A DNA stretch of 64,000 nucleotides from Ignavibacteriales bacterium (GCA_026390595.1 JAPLFQ010000023.1:1-64000); one strand, 5' to 3'. Positions 7,110-16,142 are shown, counted from the first letter of the stretch. The notes: a model not told the origin generated them from the letters alone. Numbers and translations are program-made.

Positions 7110-9551
7110 CTACTTCATCAAAACCATTCTTCTCGATTCAATGAAAGCACCCTGTTCGCCACCAACGGGCCGAGCCACGAAACGATAATAGTACACTCCG
7201 CTCGGAAGGGCCGAACCATCCCAAAACACTGTGTGACTCCCCGCTGAACGGACTTCGTTCACCAGAGTGGAGATTCCTCGACCGAGAACGTCGAACACCT
7301 CCAGTTTCACGAAGCTATGAGCTGACCCTTCGACTCCGCTCAGGGCAGGTAGCTGATAGCTAATAGCTGTTGTTGGATTAAATGGATTCGGATAGTTCTG
7401 CAGCAGCGCAAACGTCCGCGGCGTCTCTTCCTTCGCCGTCACCGCAGTCACCGGGTTCAATGTACGGCTCCAACGGACAGCATCAAATCCCAGCACCTGA
7501 CCGTCACTCGAGCTGACGTCTCCAAGCCGGACAGATCCCCCGCTCCCCTTCGCAAACGAGTACGTTCCAAGTGAAACCCAGGTATCTTTGTGCTCATTCT
7601 GGTTGATCGACTTCAGGACCGTTCCTTCATTGCTCGTTATGGAATAGCGCGCATCCGTCGCATTGGGGAATGACGGTATGAACGCAGACACTTCATACTT
7701 CCCCTCTTCCGGAAGTACAGGTGTCCACGTGGCAAAACACGCGTCAACGGATGCGACACCGCGGGTGTAGACGAACCACGCGTGTCCCTGATACCCGACG
7801 TTCTTGTCTTTCCAGTAACTCATCGAGGAAGGAGCTGCCGTTTGCATCCAGAAGCCGTGACCGAATTGCTGGTCGTCGATGACGGTGTCGCTCGCCGCCA
7901 GCGGCTCGTAGCGCGTCGCAATGCACCATGCCACGCCGGTAAGGTTTTGGAAACCGTTGTTATATCCCGGCCAGTCGTAGCTCGAGTTCTTGCCATAGTA
8001 ATTCTTGTATCCCCGGTTCTTGTTACCCCAGGGGTCGTTGAACACAAATGTATGCGGCTCGGCACCAATTCCATGAGCGAGCACGAGATGGCCTGCGGTC
8101 GTCAACATCACGCACATGCTGAAAGGATGGCCGTCAGAAACTTCAGAGAAAGCGATGCTGTACGGTGTTCCTTCTGATTGTACGGCGGTGAAGCCATGAT
8201 TCCTGAAGTAATCTGCCATCCTCGAATGCGGACTGTACGAGCCATTCCACATGTAACCATAGCCGCCCCAGGATGTTTTGCCGTTTGCGTCGTCCGCCGC
8301 CTGTATATACTGCGCCTGACGGAATTGATACTGAGCGCTGACGTAATTTCCCCAATTATTATAGTGGAAGCTCGGTGTTGAACATGAAGTCGGCCACGGC
8401 GGAAGCACATTGAAGTACGCAAGCAGCATGATCGCTTGAGTCGGCGCACATGCCCAATCGCCATTGAACCAGTCGGGCGTATCATATGCCTGGTGAACAT
8501 ATGGGATGTCAAGTTGCGATGTGTTGTGCGTTGAACCCTCCAACGAGAAAGGCTTGATGGAAAACCGGCCGGAGGCGGAAAGAGCCGTTTCCTTTACAGT
8601 TGTCAGTTTCCGAGGGGCCTTTCCGTTCACAACAAGGTCGGCCTCGCCGATGGATCGCCGTGCGTACGTGTGAAAAACGACCCTGGCTCCACCCTCTGTA
8701 AATGAAGGATCCATCTCCGTGATGCCCGGCGTCGATGTGAGCCTCTGCACTTCTGCCCCATCGAAGCTTGAAAGGAAGAGGTCGGTGTTCACCAGCCGCG
8801 GACCTTGAAACTCCTTCCGATAGAAGATCACCTCGCGGGAATTTTCCGACCACGATGGATGAGCCCCTTCTCCGAGAACATAGGTCCGGCCTGTCTCAAG
8901 CTCGTGGACCCTGACCGCCCCGTTCAGGCTGGAATAGAGAAGTCTGCCGCCATCGGGTGACCAAATGGGATAGTAGTATCCTGTGGTGCCGTCGGTGATT
9001 TGTGTCTTCGTCAGAGTTGCGAGGTTGAGAAGCCAGAGTTGATCATCGGCGTCATTGAATACAACCTGACGGCCGTCCGGCGAAATTGGAGCGATGTTGG
9101 CATAGGTCCCGAGAGAATACGTCTCTTCTTCTCCGGTGCTCGCAAGCACCAGCTCCTCTCCACGCGTGAAGGCAACACGGCCATCGGCTGTGAAACTCAC
9201 CTGACCCATCTGATGCCCCGGTGAACTCAGCGTCAGCACAGTTCGGTTCGTGAGATCGAGTACAGCAGGAGTCTGCGAACCGTCCTCATTCACAAGCTTC
9301 AAACCCACACGCGTGCGGTCATACGACAGCGTCGTGTAGTTCCCGCATCCCGGAGCGGATACGAGCTCCTCAAGAAGACCATTCTGGACAATATAGAGTG
9401 CCGACGCGTAGTTATTCGAACAAAGTGTCCCAAACGGAGTGCTCCTTGGATCTGTGAAGTACCCTTCTCCTTCCCGGGGATCTTGCCCGAAAAGCGATGC
9501 AGGGATCAGAAACAACAGGAAGGCCGTGTATCTCAACGTTGACTGAAGCAT
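7110..9551 (-). CDS. Secreted multidomain C39-like cysteine peptidase with T9SS sorting domain
   Basis: The 813-residue protein has a signal peptide (MLQSTLRYTAFLLFLIPASLFGQ) and TolB/WD40-like blades (SPDGRQVVFND, SPDGGRLLYSS) up to about residue 330. A papain-like C39 peptidase domain follows, with Cys in GDWACAPTQAIMLLAYF (about 367), His in GHLVLAHGIG (about 488) and the third residue in FNDPWGNKN (about 505). Next is a golvesin/Xly-type carbohydrate-binding-like domain (DDQQFGHGFW...YQGHAWFVYT, about 555-690). The tail (NYPNPFNPTTAISYQL ... LPSGVYYYRF ... RRMVLMK) is a T9SS type A sorting domain. It is thus probably surface-anchored or released through T9SS. The tail carries an odd LPALSGVEGSAH insert whose DNA (ACCCTTCGACTCCGCTCAGGG) is palindromic and repeat-like. 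RBS AGGA sits 9 bases before the start. Confidence 0.85.
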   Translation of the reverse strand: MLQSTLRYTAFLLFLIPASLFGQDPREGEGYFTDPRSTPFGTLCSNNYASALYIVQNGLLEELVSAPGCGNYTTLSYDRTRVGLKLVNEDGSQTPAVLDLTNRTVLTLSSPGHQMGQVSFTADGRVAFTRGEELVLASTGEEETYSLGTYANIAPISPDGRQVVFNDADDQLWLLNLATLTKTQITDGTTGYYYPIWSPDGGRLLYSSLNGAVRVHELETGRTYVLGEGAHPSWSENSREVIFYRKEFQGPRLVNTDLFLSSFDGAEVQRLTSTPGITEMDPSFTEGGARVVFHTYARRSIGEADLVVNGKAPRKLTTVKETALSASGRFSIKPFSLEGSTHNTSQLDIPYVHQAYDTPDWFNGDWACAPTQAIMLLAYFNVLPPWPTSCSTPSFHYNNWGNYVSAQYQFRQAQYIQAADDANGKTSWGGYGYMWNGSYSPHSRMADYFRNHGFTAVQSEGTPYSIAFSEVSDGHPFSMCVMLTTAGHLVLAHGIGAEPHTFVFNDPWGNKNRGYKNYYGKNSSYDWPGYNNGFQNLTGVAWCIATRYEPLAASDTVIDDQQFGHGFWMQTAAPSSMSYWKDKNVGYQGHAWFVYTRGVASVDACFATWTPVLPEEGKYEVSAFIPSFPNATDARYSITSNEGTVLKSINQNEHKDTWVSLGTYSFAKGSGGSVRLGDVSSSDGQVLGFDAVRWSRTLNPVTAVTAKEETPRTFALLQNYPNPFNPTTAISYQLPALSGVEGSAHSFVKLEVFDVLGRGISTLVNEVRSAGSHTVFWDGSALPSGVYYYRFVARPVGGEQGAFIESRRMVLMK

Positions 9552-9944
9552 GGTTCAATATCCTGTTCAATAGAGCGTGGAGTCTTGGTGCGCATGGAAA
9601 ACGTACGGAGTAAGTCAGCCAAGTTCAACGATCTGTCTCATTTCGATCATTTCACGACGAATGAATTGCCGTCGCTCTTATCCTGAGAACTCCTCACTTG
9701 AGGGACAACTTCTTTGTGGATGGAAATCCAAGAACGAACAATCCGGAATAATGGGGCTTTCTGGTGCAGAAGGCTGGAGAACCTGCAGTCTCACTACGAT
9801 CCACCAGTCTCAGAGTGATACTCCGCTTACAAGGAAATACTGTGAAATTGGGCTCATATGGCATATTCTGTTCTGGCACGCTCCTTGAGATATACTGATA
9901 CAGATATGAAAACAATCACAAAAAATACTAACTTGGAGTCAACA
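9552..9944. other. Gene-free region with promoter of the small secreted protein
   Basis: About 390 bases separate the divergent peptidase and small secreted protein genes. Short frames here lack any family motif. The right end carries the sigma-54-like element described separately and a 57-base leader. The middle (9600-9850) shows no clear gene and could hold activator sites for that promoter; no obvious paired enhancer repeat was seen. Confidence 0.4.
9874..9888 (+). promoter_or_regulatory. Candidate sigma-54 (-24/-12) promoter
   Basis: TGGCACG-CTCC-TTGAG fits the sigma-54 consensus TGGCACG-N4-TTGCW in spacing and in all -24 bases; the only departure is A for C in the -12 TTGC. It lies 57 bases before the ATG of the small secreted protein on the same strand. 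A housekeeping alternative is not obvious in this stretch. The call is based on sequence alone. Confidence 0.4.
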
Positions 9945-10445
9945 ATGAAGAAGTCAATCGTAGTTATCGCCCTCGTAGTCCTGAGCTTCGCAGTTGCACA
10001 AAACGCTATGGCGCAGGCAACGGCTACACAGAATGTCAGTCTGGCTGTCAACGCAGTTTACAAGATTGCGACCTCTGGCAACCCCGGCGCAATGACCATC
10101 ACCACAGGTACTGCCGGAACGAACGCACTGACCTCAGTCACAGACGCTTCGACCAACTATAGCATCACACAGAATTTCGCTTCCACCGTGAAGATCACAG
10201 CAAACCTCGACGCAGCCCTGGCAGCCGGCTACACGCTGCAGATCAACCTGGCGAGCGTCAAGGGAACGAGTGCTGGAAACGTTGATATCTCTGCCACGAC
10301 CCCGGCCAGTGCGGCGAGTGTTGTGACTGCGATTGCCCTGGGTGCCGATGCAGCCAAGACGATCACCTACACCTTCGGTGCAAACGCTTCCGCCGGCACG
10401 CTTGCCTCGACGGCGAAGGTTGTCACGCTGACTCTGACCAACTAA
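9945..10445 (+). CDS. Small secreted Ala/Thr-rich beta-sandwich-like protein
   Basis: The 166-residue product starts MKKSIVVIALVVLSFAVAQNAMAQ, a clean signal peptide with Ala-x-Ala cleavage. The mature part is almost free of charge and rich in Ala, Thr, Ser and Val, with alternating hydrophobic strands (ATQNVSLAVNAVYKIAT, TVKITANLDAALAAGYTLQINLA, KTITYTFGANASAG, AKVVTLTLTN). The closing TxTLT strand resembles secreted beta-sandwich proteins such as spore-coat-U, WxL or DUF4402-like families, but I cannot place it in one. GGAG lies 7 bases before this ATG; an in-frame ATG at 9906 would break the signal peptide. It has its own likely promoter and a strong terminator, so it is a monocistronic and possibly abundant surface or periplasmic protein. 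Confidence 0.65.
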   Translation: MKKSIVVIALVVLSFAVAQNAMAQATATQNVSLAVNAVYKIATSGNPGAMTITTGTAGTNALTSVTDASTNYSITQNFASTVKITANLDAALAAGYTLQINLASVKGTSAGNVDISATTPASAASVVTAIALGADAAKTITYTFGANASAGTLASTAKVVTLTLTN

Positions 10446-10477
10446 GAGTTCCGCTCCACCAAGTTGCCTCCAAGCTG

Positions 10478-10525
10478 CACAGAGAGGGTCGTCAAGCTTC
10501 ATCTGACGCCCTCTTTGTGTTTTTA
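10478..10525 (+). terminator. Rho-independent terminator
   Basis: CACAGAGAGGGTCGTCA pairs with TGACGCCCTCTTTGTG over about 15 base pairs with a 7-base loop, followed by TTTTTAT. It begins 33 bases after the stop of the small secreted protein and is the strongest terminator I saw in the window. Confidence 0.85.
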
Positions 10526-11118
10526 TGCTGCCCCCCAACGGATGTCAACCCTCCGCATAGCTACAGCCTCTTCCTTTTTCACCGGGAAGCTAGTGCTGTG
10601 TCTCGGAAGAACCTTGAATAAGTCCACAGCACGACGCAGAGATCTGAGCAGACATCAGCTCAAACTATCACGAAAAGGCACACACCCTTCTGCTCCCCTC
10701 TCACAACCCACGTGCTTTCCCACGAGAGGGGACGTGACGTTCTTGTATCGCGCACAAACAGTCCCCTCTGTGTGATGGCCGGCGTGGTGGGGAGAGGGGA
10801 TGTAAGGGGTGTGTGTTTTGCTTTTTGCTGAGATTTCACGAAAAACTCGATTGGTGATCCTCGGGTTGCATTTTGTGAGGTAAGAAGTTCAACCGTACGA
10901 CTTATCCAAAGAACATGCGAGACGCGACACTAGAAGTATGTTCCGAAAAGACAGTCGCGTGACCCCTTGGGTTATCTGTGATGCGTCCCGGTTTTCGGCT
11001 GCCTGCCGCAAGCGGGGATCCCGTACGATGGGAGAGGCGAAGGACTAAAGGAAGGAATGAGTATTCTATTTCTTCATTCTGCGGGTGTGGTTGCGTAATC
11101 GATCTGAGGCGTGCTGCT
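10526..11118. other. Gene-free region with large imperfect inverted repeat
   Basis: No credible gene lies between the terminator and the phosphatase gene at 11119. Bases 10679-10823 form a long imperfect inverted repeat: CACACCCTTCTGCTCCCCTCTC on the left against GAGAGGGGATGTAAGGGGTGTG on the right, with a T-rich stretch (TTTTGCTTTTTGC) after it. The leftward phosphatase cluster ends at 11119, so the hairpin could help end that transcript, though the T-run is on the other strand. A copy of the AAAGAACATGCGAGACG repeat follows at 10909. Confidence 0.5.
10909..10942. repeat. Second copy of the AAAGAACATGCGAGACG repeat
   Basis: AAAGAACATGCGAGACG here is identical over 17 bases to the copy near 351, and the following GCGACACTAGAAGTATGTTCC parallels the GGATACCAGAACAAGTCC that follows the first copy. 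The match between two unrelated intergenic regions marks it as a dispersed repeat. Confidence 0.55.
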
Positions 11119-12036
11119 TCATCGTTGAGGGTTCTTCGATAGTGCAGACTCAAGCACAGACCCCACCGAGTATGGCGTACGGAAACCGAGAAGCTTCCCA
11201 ACCGTCGGCGCAATATCCACCAGCTTGTGCGCGGACGAATCAACGACTCCCGCCGGCGTGTCGGGTCCGATGACGAGCAGCATGATATGCCTGCAACCTT
11301 CGCATCGATCGCCGTGGTCGGTGTAATCTGTGGTGTGGCGGCCATGGTCGTTCGTGACGATCATGGTCGTTTTGTCACGGAAGAGAGAATCTGCCTGAAT
11401 TGCATTCCAGATCGACGCCACTACGGTGTCTGCCTGACGAATCGCCCCTATATACTTGTCAAAAAACCCTTCGTGCGCCAATGAATCTGCAGCCGGCACG
11501 TTCACAATCATAAGTTTGGGATGGTGATTCGCCAGCACGAACGTCGTGTTTTGCAGGGCGACGAGGTTATCATACTCAGACGAGGATTTCTTCACTGACG
11601 CCCCATAGTGCGGGCCATATTCTTTGTGTGTGCTGAACGCAAGCATTTGCAGCTTGGACTTGCCCAGCACAACCCAGCACTGATCAACGGGTGCACCCGT
11701 TTGCTTCCTGAAATACTCGAACATCGTCGGGTTGTACGGCAATTCGGTCCCATTGTTCTTCAGAGTTTCGCGCGTACCCGCAAGGATACTTGCATGTCCC
11801 GAATTGGTCATCGTGGTGCCGTCATTCCAGAATGACGTATAGAGCGTGCCGAGCGGGCGCAACCGATTCCAGATGATCGGTATGTTGGCATGTGTCGAAT
11901 CGCCAAACGTCTCCGAATACCTGGTACCATCCACAACGACGAGGACGACGAATTGCGTCCGTTGAGCCAGCAGCTGTGAGCAAACAAGGAGCCAGAGTAG
12001 GAGAAGTTTGTAGAACCGGGAAACGAGGGATGTCAT
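11119..12036 (-). CDS. Secreted alkaline-phosphatase-superfamily hydrolase
   Basis: The 305-residue protein carries a signal peptide (KLLLLWLLVCSQLLA) and alkaline phosphatase/nucleotide pyrophosphatase superfamily motifs: a metal-binding Asp in VVVDGTRYSETFG, a probable nucleophile Thr in GTTMTNSGHASILAG, and downstream metal ligands in TNDHGRHTTDYTDHGD plus the APTVGKLLGF segment. It should hydrolyse phosphate mono- or diesters in the periplasm. It is the last gene of the leftward series that begins with the TonB receptor and the phytases, 69 bases after the purple-acid-phosphatase-like gene, so a role in releasing phosphate is plausible but unproven. The start at 12036 heads the signal peptide; the open frame extends to 12078. 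The RBS (AGAAAG) is weak. Confidence 0.75.
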   Translation of the reverse strand: MTSLVSRFYKLLLLWLLVCSQLLAQRTQFVVLVVVDGTRYSETFGDSTHANIPIIWNRLRPLGTLYTSFWNDGTTMTNSGHASILAGTRETLKNNGTELPYNPTMFEYFRKQTGAPVDQCWVVLGKSKLQMLAFSTHKEYGPHYGASVKKSSSEYDNLVALQNTTFVLANHHPKLMIVNVPAADSLAHEGFFDKYIGAIRQADTVVASIWNAIQADSLFRDKTTMIVTNDHGRHTTDYTDHGDRCEGCRHIMLLVIGPDTPAGVVDSSAHKLVDIAPTVGKLLGFRTPYSVGSVLESALSKNPQR

Positions 12037-12105
12037 GGATTTCTTTCTGATGCAAGTTCGCATATCCCCTAAGCTCACAAGCGTAGATCGCTTGATACCA
12101 CAGGA

Positions 12106-13053
12106 TTATCTACCTGGAGCGGGTGCGGCAATCTTCACGGTATGAAGAATCGTGCTGCTCGTATCAACAAAGCTAACCTGAAGCTGCTGCGCAGTAGCCC
12201 GCACGGAAACAAAACCGAGTACGCTCGCCCCGAATACAACATCTTCCCGGCTATGGACTTCCGTTCCGTGATCCGCCCCTCCTCCTAATACAACAAAATC
12301 CATCCCATCGCGCTTCAGGTGTTGCAGGAAATGCTGATGCGCTGAGACGTACAATGGAATGTCGTGAGCTTTCAGGATCGGAAGCAGCTCCTCTATCAGC
12401 TCTTCTGTGTTGCCCCCCTTGGGCGTCGCTGAATAGACCGGGTGATGACCGACGACAATCGTCCAGCGCGCACGTGAAGCGGTGAGGACAGAATCCAGCC
12501 ACACGAGTTGTTTCTTCGCGTCCTGTCCGGCCAGGCGATAGACGTTGGGCTCAAGTCTGTACTTCCTGATGAACGGGGAAGTATCCACATGCACGATGAG
12601 GAGCGACGTTGTGTCATCGATCAGTTCGTTCCGTGCGTAATACCGGGATGTGAATTTCCAGCGCTTGCTGAATGCGGTGTACCCGAGTTCCCCCTCGACG
12701 CTTCCGCGGTAATCATGGTTTCCCAGTGAAGGATACCACGGGATCTGAAGAGCAGGGTGGGAATAGACATCCTCGAATTCGGTCTTCCATCGCGGGTCGG
12801 TCGCGCTGGCAATCCCGTTCTCGTGAAAATTGTCCCCCACTGTCACAATAAACCGGGCCTTGATCCGTTCAGCTTCCTTCCCCATCGCGGCAGCCACCGC
12901 CTTCTGATCACCTGAGGCCAGTCCTCCCTCATCCCCCACCATGATGAAGCGGACGGAAGGTGTTTGCGTGGTCTGCGACCATGCGCCCGCGAACCCCAGC
13001 AGAAGGGTAGCGAACACCATCGGGAGCATCCTCTTTTTCCCTTGAAGGACCAT
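12106..13053 (-). CDS. Secreted purple-acid-phosphatase-like metallophosphoesterase
   Basis: The 315-residue product has an N-terminal signal peptide (MLPMVFATLLLGFAGAWSQ) and calcineurin-like metallophosphoesterase motifs in order: FIMVGDEGG (motif I), TVGDNFHENGI (motif II), SLGNHDYRG (motif III), VGHHPVYS (motif IV) and SAHQHFLQH (motif V). The GDN(F)xxxG and GNHDY forms match the small tartrate-resistant acid phosphatase type. It would remove phosphate from organic esters in the periplasm. GAGGTG lies about 5 bases before the ATG at 13053. It sits in the leftward phytase cluster between the monooxygenase-fold gene and the alkaline-phosphatase-like gene. Confidence 0.85.
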   Translation of the reverse strand: MVLQGKKRMLPMVFATLLLGFAGAWSQTTQTPSVRFIMVGDEGGLASGDQKAVAAAMGKEAERIKARFIVTVGDNFHENGIASATDPRWKTEFEDVYSHPALQIPWYPSLGNHDYRGSVEGELGYTAFSKRWKFTSRYYARNELIDDTTSLLIVHVDTSPFIRKYRLEPNVYRLAGQDAKKQLVWLDSVLTASRARWTIVVGHHPVYSATPKGGNTEELIEELLPILKAHDIPLYVSAHQHFLQHLKRDGMDFVVLGGGADHGTEVHSREDVVFGASVLGFVSVRATAQQLQVSFVDTSSTILHTVKIAAPAPGR

Positions 13054-13140
13054 CTTCACCTCATATGCTGCTTGATGAAACAGAGTCAATGAACGGCATT
13101 CACACATACGCCGCGGAGCTCGAAATCCCGGGCTCGCTCC

Positions 13141-13425
13141 TTAGAGAACTTCCGACATACGGTGCACGTCGAGGTCAAACATCCCTTCTATTGGCGCGAA
13201 ACACTCTTTGAAATGCGCCGACTTCATATGAGCATCCAGGTCGGTCTGGCTTTCCCAATTCTCGAAGAAAATGAAAACTGAGGGATTCTCGTTGTTCTGA
13301 TAGAGCGTATACTCAACACACCCTTTCTCTTTTCGGGTGGGTTCTACCAGCCTGGAAAGCTGTGTCCGGACTTTTTCCGCCATATCGTTCCTGGCCTTGA
13401 TTGTTGCGACGACAGTCAACAGCAT
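13141..13425 (-). CDS. Antibiotic biosynthesis monooxygenase (ABM) domain protein, YgiN-like
   Basis: The 94-residue protein is a single dimeric alpha/beta-barrel ABM domain: MLLTVVATIKARND at the start, KGCVEYTLYQNNENPSVFIFFENWES in the middle, DLDAHMKSAHFKECF near the end. Family members include quinol monooxygenases such as YgiN, but many have no known substrate. AGAGGA lies 8 bases before the start. It lies in the leftward cluster, 87 bases from the phosphatase downstream and 77 from the porin upstream. Its link to phosphate or phytate use is not evident from sequence. Confidence 0.85.
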   Translation of the reverse strand: MLLTVVATIKARNDMAEKVRTQLSRLVEPTRKEKGCVEYTLYQNNENPSVFIFFENWESQTDLDAHMKSAHFKECFAPIEGMFDLDVHRMSEVL

Positions 13426-13502
13426 AGTATGTTCCTCTTGGAAGATGATTCTCAGACGGAATCGTACGCTCCTCTCTGTCCTGCCGATGCTTCACCGGAT
13501 GG

Positions 13503-14774
13503 TCAGAAGGCGTACTGCATTCTTAATGTGAAGACGTTGTCCGCAATGTCCTTCTCATAGCCAACAAGAAAAGGCGCGGTTTCATTCTGGACAATTTCGT
13601 AGTAACCCGTGAAACTGACATTGGCATCCCAGGTGTAGATCCAGCCTATGGCAAAGGTCGAGTATCTGATGTCTCCCGCCCCGAGGAGCGCCGCCTGTTG
13701 CCGCCCAATATGAATTCCTTCCACATCACGATTTGGATCATAGACATCGTACTTCAGGACCAGCCTGTTTGTCTCACCGAGGTTCTGGATGTAGATGAGA
13801 TAATACCCCATGAAACTCCTGAGATACAAGTTATCCGTTGCCAGGGCAGTCGGAGACGAAGAGCTCATCGGGCTGAATCCGGGCTGCATGCCCGAGATGA
13901 ATTCACCTCTGAGAAAAAAGCTCCCCAACAGCGGAACGGATGATGTGAGTTCCAAATCGAAACCCATGTAATCCCGGTTTGCCCATTCATCGACCGTGTT
14001 GGCGGAACAGAGAACCGGGGAATTGACAGTGTATATGGTCTTACCGGTCGGTTTCTTGACTTTACCAAGATATCCCGATACGCCCAAATCAAGTTCGGCC
14101 GGAATCATTGAGAGAGGGTAGTGCACGCCGAGTCTTCCGATAAAATCCTTCTGGTTGTCAACTTCTGGATTGATGCCGTTCCCTGCAAACAGCCCCCCCC
14201 TGAAACTGAAATGCGTCAATGGTCCCGACTTCGGTGTTATTTCAATTGCAGCGCCAAGATCAGCATCGTTTGGAAAAAGTGTTTGGAATAACCTCGATCG
14301 TTCCGGTGATTCTCTTTTCCCTGAAGAGTAGCCTATCTCGAATCCGAAGGGCCTGTCGAATGCTCCGGCTCGTAGTGCAAACGTTCTCAACCAGGGGTCT
14401 TGAAGGTAGGCATAGGCATCTTTCAGGAAGATGTTCTTTGCGTTTGATTCGATTTGAAATACAAACCGGGTTGACTCATTGTCATAGATCGTCTTCAATT
14501 GCACTCGTCTGATAAGAAAGCGATTATGCATCCCGGCGGAGAAATTTCCCCCGGCATAGGAGTCGATCCCATCAGTGGCGGCGGATTGGAATTGAGACTG
14601 GATGAAACCGGTCATAGTAATCTTCTTGAGCTCGCTCACAACCTTTTTCAAGGCGGCTGCAGATTGTTGAGCGCTGTCAACTGCCGCCGTACCGGATTGT
14701 CGGGCAAGAAGGACAGGAACAAGGAGGATGAACAGAAACAGAAGCTTCGCGAACCGGCTAGTATTGACTTTCAT
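13503..14774 (-). CDS. Phosphate-selective porin O/P family outer-membrane protein
   Basis: The 423-residue protein has a signal peptide (KLLFLFILLVPVLLA), a short helical spacer, and then a 16-strand-type porin sequence. Recognisable features are the first strand TMTGFIQSQFQ, FLIRRVQLKTIYDNESTRFVFQIE, LRAGAFDRPFGFEIGYSSGKRESPERSRLFQTLFP and the terminal aromatic residue (LRMQYAF). The RxPFGxE and ESPERS segments are typical of the OprO/OprP family. Members form anion channels for phosphate or polyphosphate. In a cluster with two phytases and two phosphatases it may carry released phosphate or inositol phosphates across the outer membrane. GGAG sits 11 bases before the chosen ATG. Confidence 0.85.
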   Translation of the reverse strand: MKVNTSRFAKLLFLFILLVPVLLARQSGTAAVDSAQQSAAALKKVVSELKKITMTGFIQSQFQSAATDGIDSYAGGNFSAGMHNRFLIRRVQLKTIYDNESTRFVFQIESNAKNIFLKDAYAYLQDPWLRTFALRAGAFDRPFGFEIGYSSGKRESPERSRLFQTLFPNDADLGAAIEITPKSGPLTHFSFRGGLFAGNGINPEVDNQKDFIGRLGVHYPLSMIPAELDLGVSGYLGKVKKPTGKTIYTVNSPVLCSANTVDEWANRDYMGFDLELTSSVPLLGSFFLRGEFISGMQPGFSPMSSSSPTALATDNLYLRSFMGYYLIYIQNLGETNRLVLKYDVYDPNRDVEGIHIGRQQAALLGAGDIRYSTFAIGWIYTWDANVSFTGYYEIVQNETAPFLVGYEKDIADNVFTLRMQYAF

Positions 14775-14950
14775 GGTTTTCGAATCTCCATACTGAGCCA
14801 CGGAGCATGAGCCGTGATTCTGCCGCGATAAGTGAAGGTCAACGCATGGTTGTCACGAAGATCCCGGACCCCGACAGTGACGAGCTTATGTTCTGTGAGT
14901 GTCCGGGATCAGTGTCAGTCCGTTCGGAGGTCGGCTCGATCTCTACGGAT

Positions 14951-16006
14951 CTATTTCGTTACTTTGAGAACCACAAATGTGTTGGGCAGAATCGGCCCTC
15001 TTGGCGCTGGAACTTGGGCAGTCGGAGCCGGCGCCGGTCCAAATTCTGCCGTGGGAAGATACAGCGTATGTGTTTCGGGATCGACCGTAATGGTCTTCGC
15101 ACCGAGTTGCGTCGCTACTGTTTCCAGCACGGAGAACTTCGACGGCGACTCTTCACGGATGACAGTCATCGTTCCCTCGCCATTTGATGTGAACACCAAT
15201 CCCGTTCCAGGATCGAATGCACAGCCATCAACCTTGGCGCCGATCGGCAGCGTTGCGATAACCGTGCCGTTATCGGAATCGAGCACGAACATCAATTTAT
15301 TGTGGCAAACCGAGAACAGGCGATGATGTTCAACATCGATCGCAAGACCTGTGGGTTCGTCACCGCCTTTGAGAGGCCACCGTCCGAAAATCTTCAACGT
15401 TGAAGCATTAAAAGCCACGACCTCGTTCTTGTCTTCGAGGTTTACAAAGATATGGCCTTTGCCATCGGTGGCGGAGAATTCAGGCTTTCCGCCCAAAGCG
15501 ATCGTTGAAATGACCGTTCCTTTCTCGGCATCGATAACGGAAGCATTCTCACTCTGTCCGTTATACACAAACACACGATGAGAAAATGCATCGTACAGAA
15601 TCGCGTCAGGTTTCTTTCCGACCGGGATTGTACCGGTAACCTGCAGAGTCTTCATGTCAACAACGCTCACCGTCGACGATGTCCCGTTGGTAATGAAACC
15701 GCGATTGAATTCATGCGCGATCGCCATCCCATGAACACCCTCAAGTTTCAAGATCTCACCGGTGACCTGATCTGTTTTCGCGTCGATGACAACAAATCTG
15801 TCAGCATGCGACACAAACAACCGGTGAGTCCGGGCATCGAATGTCAAGTAGTCCCAGCCTCCCTCGCCACCGACTTTGATTTTCTTGGCGACATGATATC
15901 CGGATTTGGTTTGAGCGTGCGCGGTGATCGATCCGACCAAAACAGCGATCATGAGTGCCAGTGTAACGAACCGCCTCTGACATCCGTAGCGTCTATGCGT
16001 CGTCAT
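14951..16006 (-). CDS. Secreted YncE/YVTN-type beta-propeller protein
   Basis: The 351-residue protein has a signal peptide (FVTLALMIAVLVGSITAHAQ) and repeats of about 42 residues typical of YncE/YVTN propellers: GWDYLTFDARTHRLFVSHADRFVVIDAKTDQV, SSTVSVVDMKTLQVTGTIPVGKKPDAILYD and similar blades. It ends with a Pro-rich segment. A clear paralogue lies at 36950-37987. Propellers of this family bind ligands or DNA in known cases, but no catalytic motif of a phytase is present. It is next to the cysteine phytase (136 bases) and ahead of the porin, so a binding or chaperone-like periplasmic role in the cluster is possible. GAGAGGA lies 8 bases before the start. Confidence 0.8.
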   Translation of the reverse strand: MTTHRRYGCQRRFVTLALMIAVLVGSITAHAQTKSGYHVAKKIKVGGEGGWDYLTFDARTHRLFVSHADRFVVIDAKTDQVTGEILKLEGVHGMAIAHEFNRGFITNGTSSTVSVVDMKTLQVTGTIPVGKKPDAILYDAFSHRVFVYNGQSENASVIDAEKGTVISTIALGGKPEFSATDGKGHIFVNLEDKNEVVAFNASTLKIFGRWPLKGGDEPTGLAIDVEHHRLFSVCHNKLMFVLDSDNGTVIATLPIGAKVDGCAFDPGTGLVFTSNGEGTMTVIREESPSKFSVLETVATQLGAKTITVDPETHTLYLPTAEFGPAPAPTAQVPAPRGPILPNTFVVLKVTK

Positions 16007-16142
16007 GCTATTGTCCTCTCTAAGTAGTGAAGAACCAGTCATGCGAATGCTCATTGCATTCCTGTGATGAGATACTACCCGCCGGTGAAATGGGGGCGAA
16101 AATCCGACAATACGATCCGCTTACCTTCTCTGGGTGCAACCA

